A stretch of DNA of 64,000 bases from Rhizobiaceae bacterium (GTDB lineage Bacteria; Pseudomonadota; Alphaproteobacteria; Rhizobiales; Rhizobiaceae): the NCBI GenBank assembly GCA_028279875.1, contig JANQMU010000016.1, positions 107,520 through 171,519 on the forward strand, given 5' to 3'. Shown one piece after another: positions 32,356 through 41,900 of the stretch. The notes beneath the pieces are model-generated. The model did no database searches, had not been told where the DNA came from, and saw only the letters and a program-made list of their open reading frames with translations. Position 1 is the first letter of the stretch. Each line of letters opens with the position of its first letter. A program made the translations under genes and the position numbers.

Positions 32356-33594
32356 ATGAGCAAACATGAAAGGCTCTCGGGCCTGCCGGCCCGTCCCGTC
32401 ATATCGAACGGACGCCGGGATGCCATCATTATCGGCGCGGGTGCCGCCGGTTTGAGCACCGCCTATCGGCTGAACAGGCTCGGCCTGTCGGTGCGCGTTC
32501 TCGACCGGTCAGACCGGGTCGCCACCCCCTGGCGCGGACGCCATCCGCAGCTTCACCTCAACACCCATCGGCAGTTGTCGCATCTGCCCGGTCTCGCCAT
32601 GCCGCGCAGCGCCGGGCCGTTTCCCGATCGCGACACGGTGATCCGCTACCTCGAGGATTACGCGCGGTTCATCGGTGTGCCGGTCGAATTCGGTGTCGAT
32701 GTGCGGCGGATCGACGAAAATGACGAAGGATGGATGGTGACGACCTCCAACGGCGTGCTCGCCACCAGCCATGTCGTCGTCGCCTCCGGCCGCGAGAGCA
32801 TTCCTTTTATTCCCGACTGGCCGGGGCGTGCCGGATTTGCCGGCACGGTGGTTCATGCGGCGGATTTCGGTGACATAAGGCAATATCGGGGCAAGCGCGT
32901 CCTCGTCGTCGGCGCCGGCAATTCCGGTACCGACCTGCTCAATCATTTGGTGAAAGCCGATCTCCGGTCCCTGCATGTTTCGGTCCGGCATGGTCCGTCG
33001 GTGGCGCCCGGCAGGATACTCGGCATGCCGCTCCAGCGGGTGGCGCCGATGCTCGAGATGCTGCCTGCGCGGGTCGCCGACTGGTTCCTGGACGAAACGG
33101 AACGGGTGGCTTTCGGCCGATTGTCGCGTTACGGCCTTCCCCGGCATCCGATGGGCCCCGTCACCCGCATGCATGAGCAGGGCGTGACCCTGGCAGTCGA
33201 TGACGGTTTCATCGCGGCCCTCAAGCTGGGCCGGGTGACGATCGTCCGGGCCGTTGATCGCTTCGATGAAACCGGCGTGACGATGACCGACGGGCTGAGG
33301 ATCGAGCCGGATGTCGTGATCGCGGCCACCGGCTACCGCACCGGGCTGGAGCCGGTTCTCGGTCATCTGGGCGTGCTCGACAGCGCTGGCGTGCCGCTGG
33401 TCAATGGCGGCGAAACGCTCGGCCATTGCAAGGGCCTCTGGTTCATCGGCATGCGGCCGTCGCTCAGCGGTTTTTTTCGCGCCGCCGACCGGGACAGCCG
33501 CAAGATCGCGGCGGGAATCCGAAAGGATCTCGCCGGCCGCAAGCGGTCCGGGAATGCCGCGCAACGATCGTCAATTCCGGCGCCGTCGCCGTGA
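32356..33594 (+). CDS. FAD/NAD(P)-binding flavin monooxygenase-like protein
   Basis: 412-residue two-dinucleotide-binding flavoprotein of the FMO/YUCCA-like class. FAD motif IIIGAGAAGLSTAYRLNRLG at about 36-55, NADPH motif VLVVGAGNSGTDLL at about 193-206, and the FMO-type ATGYR near 337-341. The canonical FxGxxxHxxxY Baeyer-Villiger/FMO fingerprint is replaced by FAGTVVHAADF, so oxygenation chemistry is likely but not certain. The alpha/beta-hydrolase gene follows 37 bp later and may be co-transcribed. Confidence 0.8.
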   Translation: MSKHERLSGLPARPVISNGRRDAIIIGAGAAGLSTAYRLNRLGLSVRVLDRSDRVATPWRGRHPQLHLNTHRQLSHLPGLAMPRSAGPFPDRDTVIRYLEDYARFIGVPVEFGVDVRRIDENDEGWMVTTSNGVLATSHVVVASGRESIPFIPDWPGRAGFAGTVVHAADFGDIRQYRGKRVLVVGAGNSGTDLLNHLVKADLRSLHVSVRHGPSVAPGRILGMPLQRVAPMLEMLPARVADWFLDETERVAFGRLSRYGLPRHPMGPVTRMHEQGVTLAVDDGFIAALKLGRVTIVRAVDRFDETGVTMTDGLRIEPDVVIAATGYRTGLEPVLGHLGVLDSAGVPLVNGGETLGHCKGLWFIGMRPSLSGFFRAADRDSRKIAAGIRKDLAGRKRSGNAAQRSSIPAPSP

Positions 33595-33631
33595 CGCCCT
33601 TCGGTCCAATTACAACCGGAAACCGGATATC

Positions 33632-34456
33632 TTGAAAACGCTGCAGCTCAAACGGATGCAGGCCAGCTATATCGACCGCGGAGAAGGCCCGTCGGTGCTC
33701 CTGGTGCACTGCTCCAGCGCCAGTCACCGGCAGTGGCGGTTCCTCGACACGGTGCTGGCTGGACACTATCGAACGGTCGCGCCGGATCTTCTCGGCTATG
33801 GCCGTTCGTCGCCCTGGCCGCGTAACGGCGCAGGGGTTGCCGATTCCGACCTTGATCTGCTCATTCGGCTGATCGAAACGATCGGCGGTCCGGTTCATAT
33901 CGTCGCCCACTCCTACGGCGCGGCGGTCGCCCTCGATGCGGCCCGCATCGACGCCGGAACGGGCGGTGCCGTCGCCAGCCTGTGCCTCATCGAGCCGGTT
34001 TCCTTTCATCTGCTGAAGGGCGGAGCCGATCCCGCAGCCTGGCGGACCATTTCAGCCGTCGCGCGGGCCTGCTCCGACGCCGTTGCCGCCGGCAAGCCCA
34101 AAAGGGCCGCCAATGCCTATATGGGTTTCTGGATCGGATCGCTGCGGTGGCGCCTGGCGCCAAGACGCTTCCGGCAGGAGGTAATGCGCACGATTCACAA
34201 GGTTGCCGATGAGTTCAAATTGATGTTCGAAAGCAATGAACGGCCATCCGACTATGCGGAAATCACCTGTCCGCTGACCCTCGTTCGCGGCGGCAGGAGC
34301 CCGCAACCGGCGGCGCGGGTTGTCGGCCTGCTGGACGACGCGCTGGACCAGGCGCAGACAATCGTGATTCCCTCCGCCGGCCATATGAGCCCGTTTACCC
34401 ATCGCGCCGATATTGCCCGGATCGTCCAGCGCCACCTCGCCGCCTGCGCATTCTGA
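33632..34456 (+). CDS. Alpha/beta-fold hydrolase
   Basis: 274 residues from TTG 33632 (266 from ATG 33656). The fold is shown by VLLVHCSSASHRQWR (oxyanion region), TVAPDLLGYGRS, the nucleophile elbow VAHSYGAAVALD with the catalytic Ser, and the late His in PSAGHMSPFTH. The first position of the elbow is Ala-His rather than Gly, a common variant. The substrate is unknown; being next to a monooxygenase-like flavoprotein suggests ester or lactone turnover, which is inference only. Confidence 0.8.
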   Translation: MKTLQLKRMQASYIDRGEGPSVLLVHCSSASHRQWRFLDTVLAGHYRTVAPDLLGYGRSSPWPRNGAGVADSDLDLLIRLIETIGGPVHIVAHSYGAAVALDAARIDAGTGGAVASLCLIEPVSFHLLKGGADPAAWRTISAVARACSDAVAAGKPKRAANAYMGFWIGSLRWRLAPRRFRQEVMRTIHKVADEFKLMFESNERPSDYAEITCPLTLVRGGRSPQPAARVVGLLDDALDQAQTIVIPSAGHMSPFTHRADIARIVQRHLAACAF

Positions 34457-34487
34457 AGACGCGGGCGACCGGCTCGACGCGAGGGCC

Positions 34488-34516
34488 TTGAAAGAATCGC
34501 CACATGAAATTATACA
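34488..34516 (+). promoter_or_regulatory. Candidate promoter of the reductase-tetR operon
   Basis: TTGAAA (34488-34493) and TATACA (34511-34516) are spaced by 17 bp. The predicted start of transcription falls near 34523, inside the 39-bp palindrome, so a protein bound to the palindrome would block this promoter. Confidence 0.5.
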
Positions 34517-34536
34517 GCGTATAATTTCATGTGGCG
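34498..34536. repeat. 39-bp perfect palindrome (18-bp arms, 3-bp centre), likely operator
   Basis: The left arm 34498-34515 and the right arm 34519-34536 are exact reverse complements around AGC. The inner core reads GAAATTATAC-AGC-GTATAATTTC. It overlaps the predicted -10 and transcription start and ends just at the Shine-Dalgarno (GGAGA, 34536-34540) of the reductase gene. Most likely it is the operator of the TetR protein encoded by the second gene; as RNA it could also form a hairpin at the 5' end. Confidence 0.8.
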
Positions 34537-34545
34537 GAGATCGCG

Positions 34546-35079
34546 ATGACCACCGGACATGTCTTCATCGCTATGAGCCTCGACGGTTTCATTGCCCGAA
34601 GGAATCATGGCCTTGACTGGTTGATGAAGCAGAAGACCGAAGGCGAGGATCACGGCTATGACGAATTCATGGCCGGTGTCGACGGGCTGATCATGGGCAG
34701 CGGATCGTTCCGCAACGCGTTGACTTTCGATGAATGGCCCTATCGCAAACCGGTGGTCGTGATGAGCGAATCCCTGTCTGAGACCGATATCCCGGCCCAT
34801 CTGAGGAACACGGTCAGCCTGACGCGGCGCGGCCCGCAGGATCTTATGGCCTCGCTGGAAAACCAGGGCTGGGCACGGGCCTATGTCGATGGCGGGCAGG
34901 TGGTCCAGTCCTTCATCCGGGCCGGTCTCGTCGATGATATGACCATCACGCTTATTCCGATCCTGATCGGCACGGGCCGGCGGCTGTTCGGCGAACTCGA
35001 TACCGATATCGATCTGGAATTGCTGGCGTCCAGATCCTTCCCGTCCGGTCTGGTTCAGACCCGCTACCGCATCCTGTGA
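34546..35079 (+). CDS. Dihydrofolate reductase/RibD C-terminal-family protein
   Basis: 177-residue reductase-fold protein of the RibD C-terminal/DHFR-like family (YyaP/YwjB type). Seen: HVFIAMSLDGFIARRNHGLDWL at the start, GLIMGSGSFRNAL, and the NADPH-binding AYVDGGQVVQSFIRAGLVDDM. Not a housekeeping FolA. ATG 34546 has GGAGA five bases upstream, placed at the end of the palindrome; a GTG 15 bp earlier lies inside the palindrome and is unlikely. It is translationally coupled to the TetR gene (GTGA overlap). Confidence 0.85.
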   Translation: MTTGHVFIAMSLDGFIARRNHGLDWLMKQKTEGEDHGYDEFMAGVDGLIMGSGSFRNALTFDEWPYRKPVVVMSESLSETDIPAHLRNTVSLTRRGPQDLMASLENQGWARAYVDGGQVVQSFIRAGLVDDMTITLIPILIGTGRRLFGELDTDIDLELLASRSFPSGLVQTRYRIL

Positions 35080-35645
35080 ACATGCCACCCGGGACCGCCA
35101 TCATCGGTCGGCCGCCGAAAGGCGAAGCCAGCCTGACGAAAGACCGCGTTCTAGCCGCGGCGCTTGACATTCTCGACACAGGCGGCCCGAAAGCATTGTC
35201 CTTCCGCGCGCTTGCCAAACGGCTCGATGTCACACCGATGGCCATTGCCCATCATGTCGGCACGCGTCACGACCTGCTGACCGACCTGATTGCCCGTGTC
35301 TATGAAAGCGTTGGCGATGCGCCGGAGGATGGCACCGCGGAAGACCGCCTGCGGTTTCTTCTGATCCGCTATTGCCGACGCGTCGTGGAGCACCCCCATG
35401 TCGCACAACTGATCTTTGCCGACCGGTCGCTGTTTGCCGGCCAGGTGGTGAAACTCACCGAGGCCATCAGGGACAACGTCGCGGCGCTGGCACATGGCGC
35501 AGGGGAGGCCGATATCCTCGTCGACCTCATCATCGACTACACCCATGGATTCGCAATCTCAGCCGCCGCCGGCAGCGGTGACGATGCGCCGACGATCGAC
35601 GATTTTCGCCGTGGCCTCGATTGGATATTGGCGCGGATACTCTAA
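35076..35645 (+). CDS. TetR/AcrR-family transcriptional regulator
   Basis: 189 residues from GTG 35076, which overlaps the previous stop by 4 bp (ATG 35082 would give 187). The HTH is at about 25-65: AALDILDTGGPKALSFRALAKRLDVTPMAIAHHVGTRHDLL. The C-terminal half is a ligand-binding domain without a recognisable class. As second gene of the operon led by a 39-bp palindrome it is the natural candidate for binding that site (autoregulation). Its 3' end overlaps convergent rmuC by 4 bp. Confidence 0.87.
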   Translation: MNMPPGTAIIGRPPKGEASLTKDRVLAAALDILDTGGPKALSFRALAKRLDVTPMAIAHHVGTRHDLLTDLIARVYESVGDAPEDGTAEDRLRFLLIRYCRRVVEHPHVAQLIFADRSLFAGQVVKLTEAIRDNVAALAHGAGEADILVDLIIDYTHGFAISAAAGSGDDAPTIDDFRRGLDWILARIL

Positions 35646-36907
35646 CCGCCTTTACCCACATGCAGCTTGAGCGGTCCGGTATGATCGGGGACGGGCGTGA
35701 TGGCGCCGTCGTCCTTGCTGCCGATTTCGGCGTCAGACGGCTCTGAACCCGGGGCCTCGATCTCCAGCGCCTCGATCCGCGCGCCCCGCTTGGTGACCTT
35801 GTCGGTCGAGGTCAGGATCTGGTCGATATCGCGCTGCGCCTGTCCGAAATGCGATTGCAGCTTGCGCACCCGGTCGTCCAGCCGCGTGACGTCCTCGATC
35901 AGCCGCACCACCTCGCCCTGGATCAGATGCGCCTGTTCGCGCATCCGCGCATCCTTCAGCACCGCCTGGATGACCTGCAGCGACAGCATCAGCAGTGATG
36001 GCGACACGATCACCACCCGGGCGCGATGCGCCTTTTGCACCAGCCCTTCGAAATTCTCGTGGATTTCGGCGAAGATCGATTCCGACGGTACGAACATGAA
36101 CGCCGTGTCCTGCGTCTCGCCGCGCAGCAGATACTTGTCCGAAATATCCCTGATATGAACCTCGATATCGCGCCTGAACTGCTGGGTCACCTGCTTGGTG
36201 TCCTCGTTTCCGTCGGCCTCGCGGATGGCATTCCACGCCTCCATCGGAAATTTGGCGTCGATGACCAGCGCCGGGGCTTCATTCGGCATATAGACCAGGC
36301 AGTCGGGCCGGCTGCCGTTGGAAAGGGTCGGCTGGAAGGCATAGGCGTTGGACGGCAGCCCGTCGGCGATCACCGCTTCCATCCGCGCCTGGCCGAAGGC
36401 GCCGCGCGTCTGCTTGTTGGAGAGGATCGCCTGCAGTCCGACAACATCCTTGGCCAGCGCCTGAATGTTGTTTTGCGCCGTATCGATGACCGCCAGCCGC
36501 TCCTGCAGCCGCGCCAGATTCTCCTGCGTCGCCTTGGTCTGCTCGCTCAGCGTCGTGCCGAGCCGCTGGCTCATGCCGTCGAGCCGCTCATTGATCGTCT
36601 TGTTGATCTCGCCCTGCCGCGCGCCGAACACCTCGGCGATCGTCGCCATCCGGCCCTGCATTTCCGCCTGCGCCCCCAGCACTTCGGAAATCCGCGCCTC
36701 CATGTCGCGGGCGCGTTGCAGCGCCCGTTCCTCGGCCTCGTCTGAGGCCGCTTCGCGCTTGCCGGCGCTCCGCCGTGCCAGGATGATGACCGCGATGACG
36801 ACAAGGCAAAGCACCGCGGCGGCGCCCGCCAGCACCGTCCCCAGGGTCAGGACGGTCTGGCCGAGCTGCACCACCGGCAGGTCGAAGGAGAGTTGAACAG
36901 GATCCAT
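35642..36907 (-). CDS. rmuC: DNA recombination protein RmuC
   Basis: 421-residue protein with an N-terminal membrane segment (about 17-42, LTLGTVLAGAAAVLCLVVIAVIILA), a long coiled coil (~45-150) and the RmuC nuclease-like domain (KQTRGAFGQARMEAVIADGL, CLVYMPNEAPALVIDAKFPMEAW, FMFVPSESIFAEIHE). RmuC limits inversions at short inverted repeats; its catalytic activity is presumed from the restriction-nuclease-like fold. Here it is divergent from def, a common rhizobial neighbour. Confidence 0.93.
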   Translation of the reverse strand: MDPVQLSFDLPVVQLGQTVLTLGTVLAGAAAVLCLVVIAVIILARRSAGKREAASDEAEERALQRARDMEARISEVLGAQAEMQGRMATIAEVFGARQGEINKTINERLDGMSQRLGTTLSEQTKATQENLARLQERLAVIDTAQNNIQALAKDVVGLQAILSNKQTRGAFGQARMEAVIADGLPSNAYAFQPTLSNGSRPDCLVYMPNEAPALVIDAKFPMEAWNAIREADGNEDTKQVTQQFRRDIEVHIRDISDKYLLRGETQDTAFMFVPSESIFAEIHENFEGLVQKAHRARVVIVSPSLLMLSLQVIQAVLKDARMREQAHLIQGEVVRLIEDVTRLDDRVRKLQSHFGQAQRDIDQILTSTDKVTKRGARIEALEIEAPGSEPSDAEIGSKDDGAITPVPDHTGPLKLHVGKGG

Positions 36908-37008
36908 CCGGCAAGCTTATCTGATTCTTCGGTTTATTCCAGATCAAAACGGGAACAGGAACCCGCCGGCGAATTGACCTGCCGGGTGTGAATGCTTAAT
37001 TGCATCCC

Positions 37009-37533
37009 ATGACCATAAAACCGCTTGTTCTTCTTCCCGACCCCGTATTGCGCCAGAAATCCGATCCGGTCGAGCGTGTCGATGACGAGGTAAGGGCACT
37101 GGCCGACGACCTGCTCGAAACCATGTATGACGCGCCGGGCATCGGGCTTGCGGCGATCCAGACCGGCATTCCCCGCCGCTTGCTGGTCATCGATTGTTCG
37201 AAGGAGGATGAAGACAAGGCGCCGATGGTGTTCATCAATCCCGCCATTGTCGAAAGCTCCGACGAGCGCTCGGTCTATGAGGAGGGATGCCTGTCGATTC
37301 CCGATTATTATGCCGAGGTCGAACGCCCGGCCGAAGTGACCGTCGACTACGTCGACCGCGACGGCAAGGCTCAGCAGATCACGGCGGAGGGGCTGCTGGC
37401 GACCTGTCTGCAGCACGAAATCGATCATTTGAATGGCGTGCTGTTCATCGACCACATCTCCAAGCTGAAACGCGATATGGTGGTCAGGAAATTCACCAAG
37501 CTGGCCAAAAGCCGCAATCTGGAGCGGTTGTAG
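37009..37533 (+). CDS. def: Peptide deformylase
   Basis: 174-residue metalloenzyme that removes the formyl group from nascent proteins. All three motifs are present: GIGLAAIQ (motif 1), EGCLS with metal ligand Cys94 (motif 2) and HEIDH with His136, Glu137 and His140 (motif 3). ATG 37009 is used; a TTG three codons earlier is possible. It is followed by fmt (31 bp), the enzyme that adds the formyl group, a near-universal pairing. Confidence 0.96.
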   Translation: MTIKPLVLLPDPVLRQKSDPVERVDDEVRALADDLLETMYDAPGIGLAAIQTGIPRRLLVIDCSKEDEDKAPMVFINPAIVESSDERSVYEEGCLSIPDYYAEVERPAEVTVDYVDRDGKAQQITAEGLLATCLQHEIDHLNGVLFIDHISKLKRDMVVRKFTKLAKSRNLERL

Positions 37534-37564
37534 CCGGTATCCCCTTCGCCGTCCGGAGAAGCCA

Positions 37565-38494
37565 TTGCGCATCATCTTCATGGGAACGCCCGAATTCGCG
37601 GTTCCGACCCTGGTTGCGCTCGCCGGCTTCGGTCACGACATCGTCGCCGTCTACAGCCAGCCGCCGCGTCGGGCGGCGCGGCGCGGCCTCGCGGTCGTCA
37701 AATTGCCGGTCCACCGCCAGGCCGAAAGCCTCGGCCTGACGGTACGCACCCCGCAAAGCCTCCGGGATCCTGACGAACAGCGGGCCTTTCGCGCCCTCGA
37801 CGCCGACGTCGCGGTGGTCGTCGCCTATGGGCAGCTCCTTCCGGAGGCCATCCTGACCGGCACCCGTCTCGGCTGTTACAACGGTCATGCCTCGCTGCTG
37901 CCGCGCTGGCGCGGCGCCGCGCCGATCCAGCGCGCCATCATGGCCGGCGACACCGAGACCGGAATCATGGTCATGAAGATGGATGCCGGGCTCGACACCG
38001 GCCCGATCGCCATGGAAGAACGGGTTGCCATCGGCCCGGACATGACCGCCGGCGAACTGCATGACCGGCTGATGGTCATCACCGGCGACCTGATGCAGCG
38101 CGCCATGGCCGCCCTGCAGCGCGATTCCCTGACCCTGACGCCGCAGCCGTCGGAAGGCGCCGTATACGCAACCAAGATCGCCAAGTCGGAAACCCGCATC
38201 GATTTCACCAGGCCGGCCGCCGAGGTCCACAATCACATAAGGGGTCTTTCGCCCTTTCCCGGCGCCTGGTGCGAGATGACCCTTAACGGCAAGGCCGAAC
38301 GGGTCAAGATCCTGCGATCCCGGCGGGGCGATGCCGGCGGGCCGCCCGGCACCGTTCTGGATGACCGCCTGTGCATTGCCTGCGGCGAGGGCAGCGTGCA
38401 CCTGCGACAACTGCAGAAGGCCGGCGGCAAGGCGCTCGATACCGATGATTTCCTGCGCGGCAATCCGGTCGAACCGGGTGCCGTCATCGGCTAG
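37565..38494 (+). CDS. fmt: Methionyl-tRNA formyltransferase
   Basis: 309-residue enzyme that formylates initiator Met-tRNA with 10-formyl-THF. Seen: [15 protein letters not shown], the catalytic loop [17 protein letters not shown] with the conserved Asn-His pair, and the C-terminal domain beginning [11 protein letters not shown]. The start codon is TTG at 37565 with GGAGAAG upstream. Sits between def and truA. Confidence 0.96.
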   Translation: MRIIFMGTPEFAVPTLVALAGFGHDIVAVYSQPPRRAARRGLAVVKLPVHRQAESLGLTVRTPQSLRDPDEQRAFRALDADVAVVVAYGQLLPEAILTGTRLGCYNGHASLLPRWRGAAPIQRAIMAGDTETGIMVMKMDAGLDTGPIAMEERVAIGPDMTAGELHDRLMVITGDLMQRAMAALQRDSLTLTPQPSEGAVYATKIAKSETRIDFTRPAAEVHNHIRGLSPFPGAWCEMTLNGKAERVKILRSRRGDAGGPPGTVLDDRLCIACGEGSVHLRQLQKAGGKALDTDDFLRGNPVEPGAVIG

Positions 38495-38540
38495 ATGTGG
38501 GTTACCGTTAAATGATGCAATCCAATGGTCATGCGCTCTG

Positions 38541-39320
38541 ATGCCCCGCTACCGGCTCACCCTCGAATATGACGGCACGCCCTATGTCGGCTGGCAGCGG
38601 CAGGACAATGGTCTGTCCGTCCAGGGTGCCGTCGAGGCGGCCGGAGAGAAGTTATGCGGCCATGCCGTATCCGTGCGCGGCTCCGGGCGCACCGATGCCG
38701 GCGTCCATGCGTTCGGCCAGGTGGCCCATATCGATTTCGACAGGCAATGGCCGGTCGATACGGTGCGCGACGCGCTCAATGCTCATCTCGGCAAGGCCGG
38801 CGAGCGCATCGTGATCCTCGATGCGGCCGAGGTCGATGCGTCCTTCGATGCCCGCTTTTCGGCGCTGCGCCGGCATTATCTCTACCGCATCGTCAACCGC
38901 CGCACACCGCTGGCGCTGGAGCGCCACCGCGCCCTGTGGGTGCCGAAGCCGCTCGATGCGGATGCCATGCATGACGCCGCGCAGGCGCTGGTCGGCCGGC
39001 ATGATTTCACCACCTTCCGCTCGGCCCATTGCCAGGCCAAGAGCCCCGTGCGCACCCTCGACCGCCTCGATGTTCAACGCAGCGGCGATCTGATCGAAAT
39101 CCGCGCTACGGCGCAGTCCTTTCTGCACCACCAGATCCGCTCCTTCGCCGGAACGTTGCGCCTCGTCGGCGAGGGCGGATGGACGGCCGGCGATGTCGCG
39201 GCCGCACTGGCCGCTGCCGACCGCGCGGCCTGCGGGCCGGTCGCCGCGCCGCAGGGTCTGTATTTCGTCCGGGTCGACTATCCTGGGGAAACCGAGGACG
39301 GAGCTGAAGGGGAGCCATAA
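38541..39320 (+). CDS. truA: tRNA pseudouridine(38-40) synthase TruA
   Basis: 259-residue pseudouridine synthase of the anticodon stem-loop. The catalytic Asp52 is in [29 protein letters not shown] at the N-terminus and [19 protein letters not shown] near the C-terminus complete the family pattern. Starts 46 bp after fmt. Ribosome site upstream is weak. Confidence 0.96.
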   Translation: MPRYRLTLEYDGTPYVGWQRQDNGLSVQGAVEAAGEKLCGHAVSVRGSGRTDAGVHAFGQVAHIDFDRQWPVDTVRDALNAHLGKAGERIVILDAAEVDASFDARFSALRRHYLYRIVNRRTPLALERHRALWVPKPLDADAMHDAAQALVGRHDFTTFRSAHCQAKSPVRTLDRLDVQRSGDLIEIRATAQSFLHHQIRSFAGTLRLVGEGGWTAGDVAAALAAADRAACGPVAAPQGLYFVRVDYPGETEDGAEGEP

Positions 39321-39321
39321 A

Positions 39322-39705
39322 ATGACCGTCACCATCTACCACAATCCCGCCTGCGGCACGTCGCGCAACACCCTGGCGATGATCCGCCAGTCGGGCATCG
39401 AACCGCAGATTATAGACTATCTGAAGACACCGCCCGGTCGCGAAAAACTGGTAGAACTCATCGCCGCCATGGACATCCCGGTGCGTGACCTGCTGCGCCG
39501 CAAGGGTACGCCCTATGAGGAGCTCGATCTCGACAACGACAAATGGACCGACGATCAACTGATCGATTTCATGTTTGAGCACCCGATCCTGATGAACAGG
39601 CCTGTCGTCGTCTCGGACAAAGGCGTGGCGCTGTGCCGGCCGTCCGAAAGAGTTCTCGACCTGCTTGGTGGCATCAGTCCCTCCAGGGAGGACAACTCGC
39701 TGTAA
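39322..39705 (+). CDS. arsC: ArsC-family arsenate reductase (glutaredoxin-dependent type)
   Basis: 127-residue thioredoxin-fold protein. The N-terminal IYHNPACGTSRNTL contains the reactive Cys11 and the anion-binding Arg of ArsC; PILMNRPVVV with the later RPSERVLDLL stretch is also conserved. It directly follows truA (1 bp) with GGGGAGCC as ribosome site, so it is in the def-fmt-truA transcription unit rather than an ars operon. Arsenate reduction is the family function; a general redox role is possible given the absence of other ars genes. Confidence 0.87.
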   Translation: MTVTIYHNPACGTSRNTLAMIRQSGIEPQIIDYLKTPPGREKLVELIAAMDIPVRDLLRRKGTPYEELDLDNDKWTDDQLIDFMFEHPILMNRPVVVSDKGVALCRPSERVLDLLGGISPSREDNSL

Positions 39706-39717
39706 TCGCGGTTCCCC

Positions 39718-40293
39718 TCACCCCAGTAAGATGGCCGACATCACCGAGATGATATGGGTAATCACGATGAGCCCGACGGCGAGCATGCCGTCATCATCGA
39801 GCGCGACCTTGTAGACGCGGTAGGAGATCACCAGCACGGCGACCAGCAGGATCATCATAGTCAAAAAGGTCATGCCGTCCGGCAGCGCCAGATTGACGGT
39901 CAACAGCACGGCAAGCGCGGTCACGTAGGACACCGGCAGTGACAGCCAGTTTGCGGCAATGACCCATTGCACGAACCGGTCGGCCATGTTGAGTGGCCGG
40001 GCGAGCAGCGCAACGACGCCCAGCGACAGCACGATCCCCGCAAGATCGGCGACTGCGATCTTCGCGATATAGCCGGCGCCCGCCTCGGCCTCCGGGTGTT
40101 CGAGCAGATAGTTCCGCCGGTCGGTGAACCAGAAGAAGGCATAGGCCGGCAGCGAATAGGCAAGCGCCCAGAAGGACCGCCAGAAACCGCCTGCCGACAG
40201 GTCGAGGCGCGAAAGGCCGCGCGCTTCGCTGCGCGCCATCTCGGCAATGCCGGTCAGGTAGCCTTGCACCTGGGCGGGCGAGGGCGCCGTCAT
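39718..40293 (-). CDS. Uncharacterised multi-pass membrane protein
   Basis: 191-residue protein not recognised at family level. After a ~45-residue soluble start (TGIAEMARSEARGL) there are about five hydrophobic segments (FWALAYSLPAYAFFWF, IAVADLAGIVLSLGVVALLA, WLSLPVSYVTALAVLLTVNLAL, FLTMMILLVAVLVISYRV and the C-terminal one). ATG 40293 overlaps the dapE stop by 4 bp, so it is translated as the last gene of the dapD-DUF805-dapE unit. Neighbours do not suggest a function. Confidence 0.65.
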   Translation of the reverse strand: MTAPSPAQVQGYLTGIAEMARSEARGLSRLDLSAGGFWRSFWALAYSLPAYAFFWFTDRRNYLLEHPEAEAGAGYIAKIAVADLAGIVLSLGVVALLARPLNMADRFVQWVIAANWLSLPVSYVTALAVLLTVNLALPDGMTFLTMMILLVAVLVISYRVYKVALDDDGMLAVGLIVITHIISVMSAILLG

Positions 40294-41477
40294 GGGGCCG
40301 TGAACCATCGTTTGAGGATATCCTCGTAGATATCCGTGAGGCCGGCGAGGTCGTCGAGGGCGACATGCTCATCGGTCATATGCATCGTCTGGCCGACCAG
40401 GCCGAATTCAACCACCGGGCAATAATCCTTGATGAACCGGGCATCTGAGGTGCCGCCGGTGGTCGACAGGGCCGGTTTCCTGCCGGTCACGGCTTCCACC
40501 GACGCGCTCACCGCGTCGATCAGCCGTTCATCGCGGGTCAGGAAGACGGGCGAAGGCTGCTGCACCCAGTCGACCGAAAACCGGGCGGCTCCGCGCCCCG
40601 GCCGATAGCGATCATCCTTTGCCGCGTCCTCCAACCGGCGGATCAGCTCCGCCTTCAGACTGTCCGCCGACCAGCGGTCGTTGAAGCGGGCATTGAAGGT
40701 GGCCGTCGCTCTCGCCGGGATCACATTGACGGCCGGATTGCCGACATCGACACTGGCGATTTCCAGATGGCTTGGCGGAAAATGTGCCGATCCTTCGTCC
40801 AGCGGCGGATCGAGAAGGCTGCCGAGAAGCGGCAGCAAGGCGCGCACCGGATTGTCGGCGCGGTCGGGATAGGCGACATGTCCCTGCGTTCCCGACACGG
40901 TCAGCCGGCCGCTCAGCGAGCCGCGCCGTCCGATCTTGATCATGTCACCGAGATGGTCCGGATTGGTCGGCTCGCCGACAATGCAGCCATCCCAGGTCTC
41001 GCCCCTTTGTGCCGCCCAGTCGAGCAGCTTGATCGTGCCGTTGACGGCCGGGCCTTCCTCGTCGCCGGTAATCAGCAGGGAAACCGATCCCCTCGGCGGC
41101 CCGTTTACCTTGAGATACCGGGCGAGCGCCGCGACGAAACAGGCGATGCCGCCCTTCATATCCGCCGCGCCGCGGCCGTAGATCCGGCCATCGGCGATCT
41201 CGGCGGCAAAGGGCGGGTGGCTCCAGTCCGCGGCATCGCCGGCCGGCACCACATCCGTGTGGCCGGCAAACATCAGATGCGGGCCTTGTGTTCCAAGCCG
41301 CGCATAGAGGTTTTCCACCGGTGGCGTGCCGTCTTCTTCAAAGGTGACCCGTTCCACCGTGAAGCCCAGTCCCGACAGCATCGCCTCCAGCGCCGCCAAC
41401 GCGCCGGCCTCCTCGGGCGTGACCGAAGGGCAGCGGATCAGGGAGGTCAGATTGGCGACCGGATCGGCTGTCGTCAT
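40290..41477 (-). CDS. dapE: Succinyl-diaminopimelate desuccinylase DapE
   Basis: 395-residue M20 di-zinc amidohydrolase that yields LL-diaminopimelate for lysine and peptidoglycan. Metal-site motifs: MFAGHTDVVPAGD, GRGAADMKGGIACFVAA, and LLITGDEEGPAVNG with the catalytic Glu; the C-terminal LSTTGGTSDARFIKDYCPVVEFG is also typical. It overlaps the DUF805 gene upstream and the membrane-protein gene downstream by 4 bp each. Confidence 0.96.
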   Translation of the reverse strand: MTTADPVANLTSLIRCPSVTPEEAGALAALEAMLSGLGFTVERVTFEEDGTPPVENLYARLGTQGPHLMFAGHTDVVPAGDAADWSHPPFAAEIADGRIYGRGAADMKGGIACFVAALARYLKVNGPPRGSVSLLITGDEEGPAVNGTIKLLDWAAQRGETWDGCIVGEPTNPDHLGDMIKIGRRGSLSGRLTVSGTQGHVAYPDRADNPVRALLPLLGSLLDPPLDEGSAHFPPSHLEIASVDVGNPAVNVIPARATATFNARFNDRWSADSLKAELIRRLEDAAKDDRYRPGRGAARFSVDWVQQPSPVFLTRDERLIDAVSASVEAVTGRKPALSTTGGTSDARFIKDYCPVVEFGLVGQTMHMTDEHVALDDLAGLTDIYEDILKRWFTAP

Positions 41478-41896
41478 GATGTCGGACCCTTCGGCCGGTT
41501 GGTGTCGGCGCCGTAATCATTGCCGCCGCGATTGCCCGGCCAAAGGCACAGGACGAGCATGGCGAGCACCGAGACGGCGGGAACGAACAGGCAGATCGCC
41601 ACCGGTCCCGGAATGTTGATATCGTGCAGCCGCTTGACGGCAAGCGCGATCGACGTCCACACGATGACCGGAAGCAGCACGACGAACGCCAGGCTCCAGA
41701 AGGCGAACTGGCCGCTCTCCTCCGGCAGGGCCATCAGCCGGCTGATCACCGCCGAGCACAGCGCCACGAAAAACAGCGTTCCCAGAACATAGGGCACGCG
41801 GCTGATGCGCCCCGAAAACCCGAAGAACAGCCAGCGCATGTCGGGGCCGCCGGTCCCCGACCGTGATGGTTGCTGTTCCGGTGGCCGCTCCGTCAT
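41474..41896 (-). CDS. DUF805-family membrane protein
   Basis: 140-residue inner-membrane protein. DUF805 markers are the near N-terminal WLFFGFSGRISR, LAVKRLHDINIPG in the middle and LWPGNRGGNDYG at the C-terminus; three to four hydrophobic helices lie between. ATG 41896 is chosen because it follows the dapD stop by 4 bp; an ATG at 41950 would overlap dapD. Function is unknown. Position between dapD and dapE is conserved in rhizobia. Confidence 0.82.
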   Translation of the reverse strand: MTERPPEQQPSRSGTGGPDMRWLFFGFSGRISRVPYVLGTLFFVALCSAVISRLMALPEESGQFAFWSLAFVVLLPVIVWTSIALAVKRLHDINIPGPVAICLFVPAVSVLAMLVLCLWPGNRGGNDYGADTNRPKGPTS

Positions 41897-41900
41897 CCGG

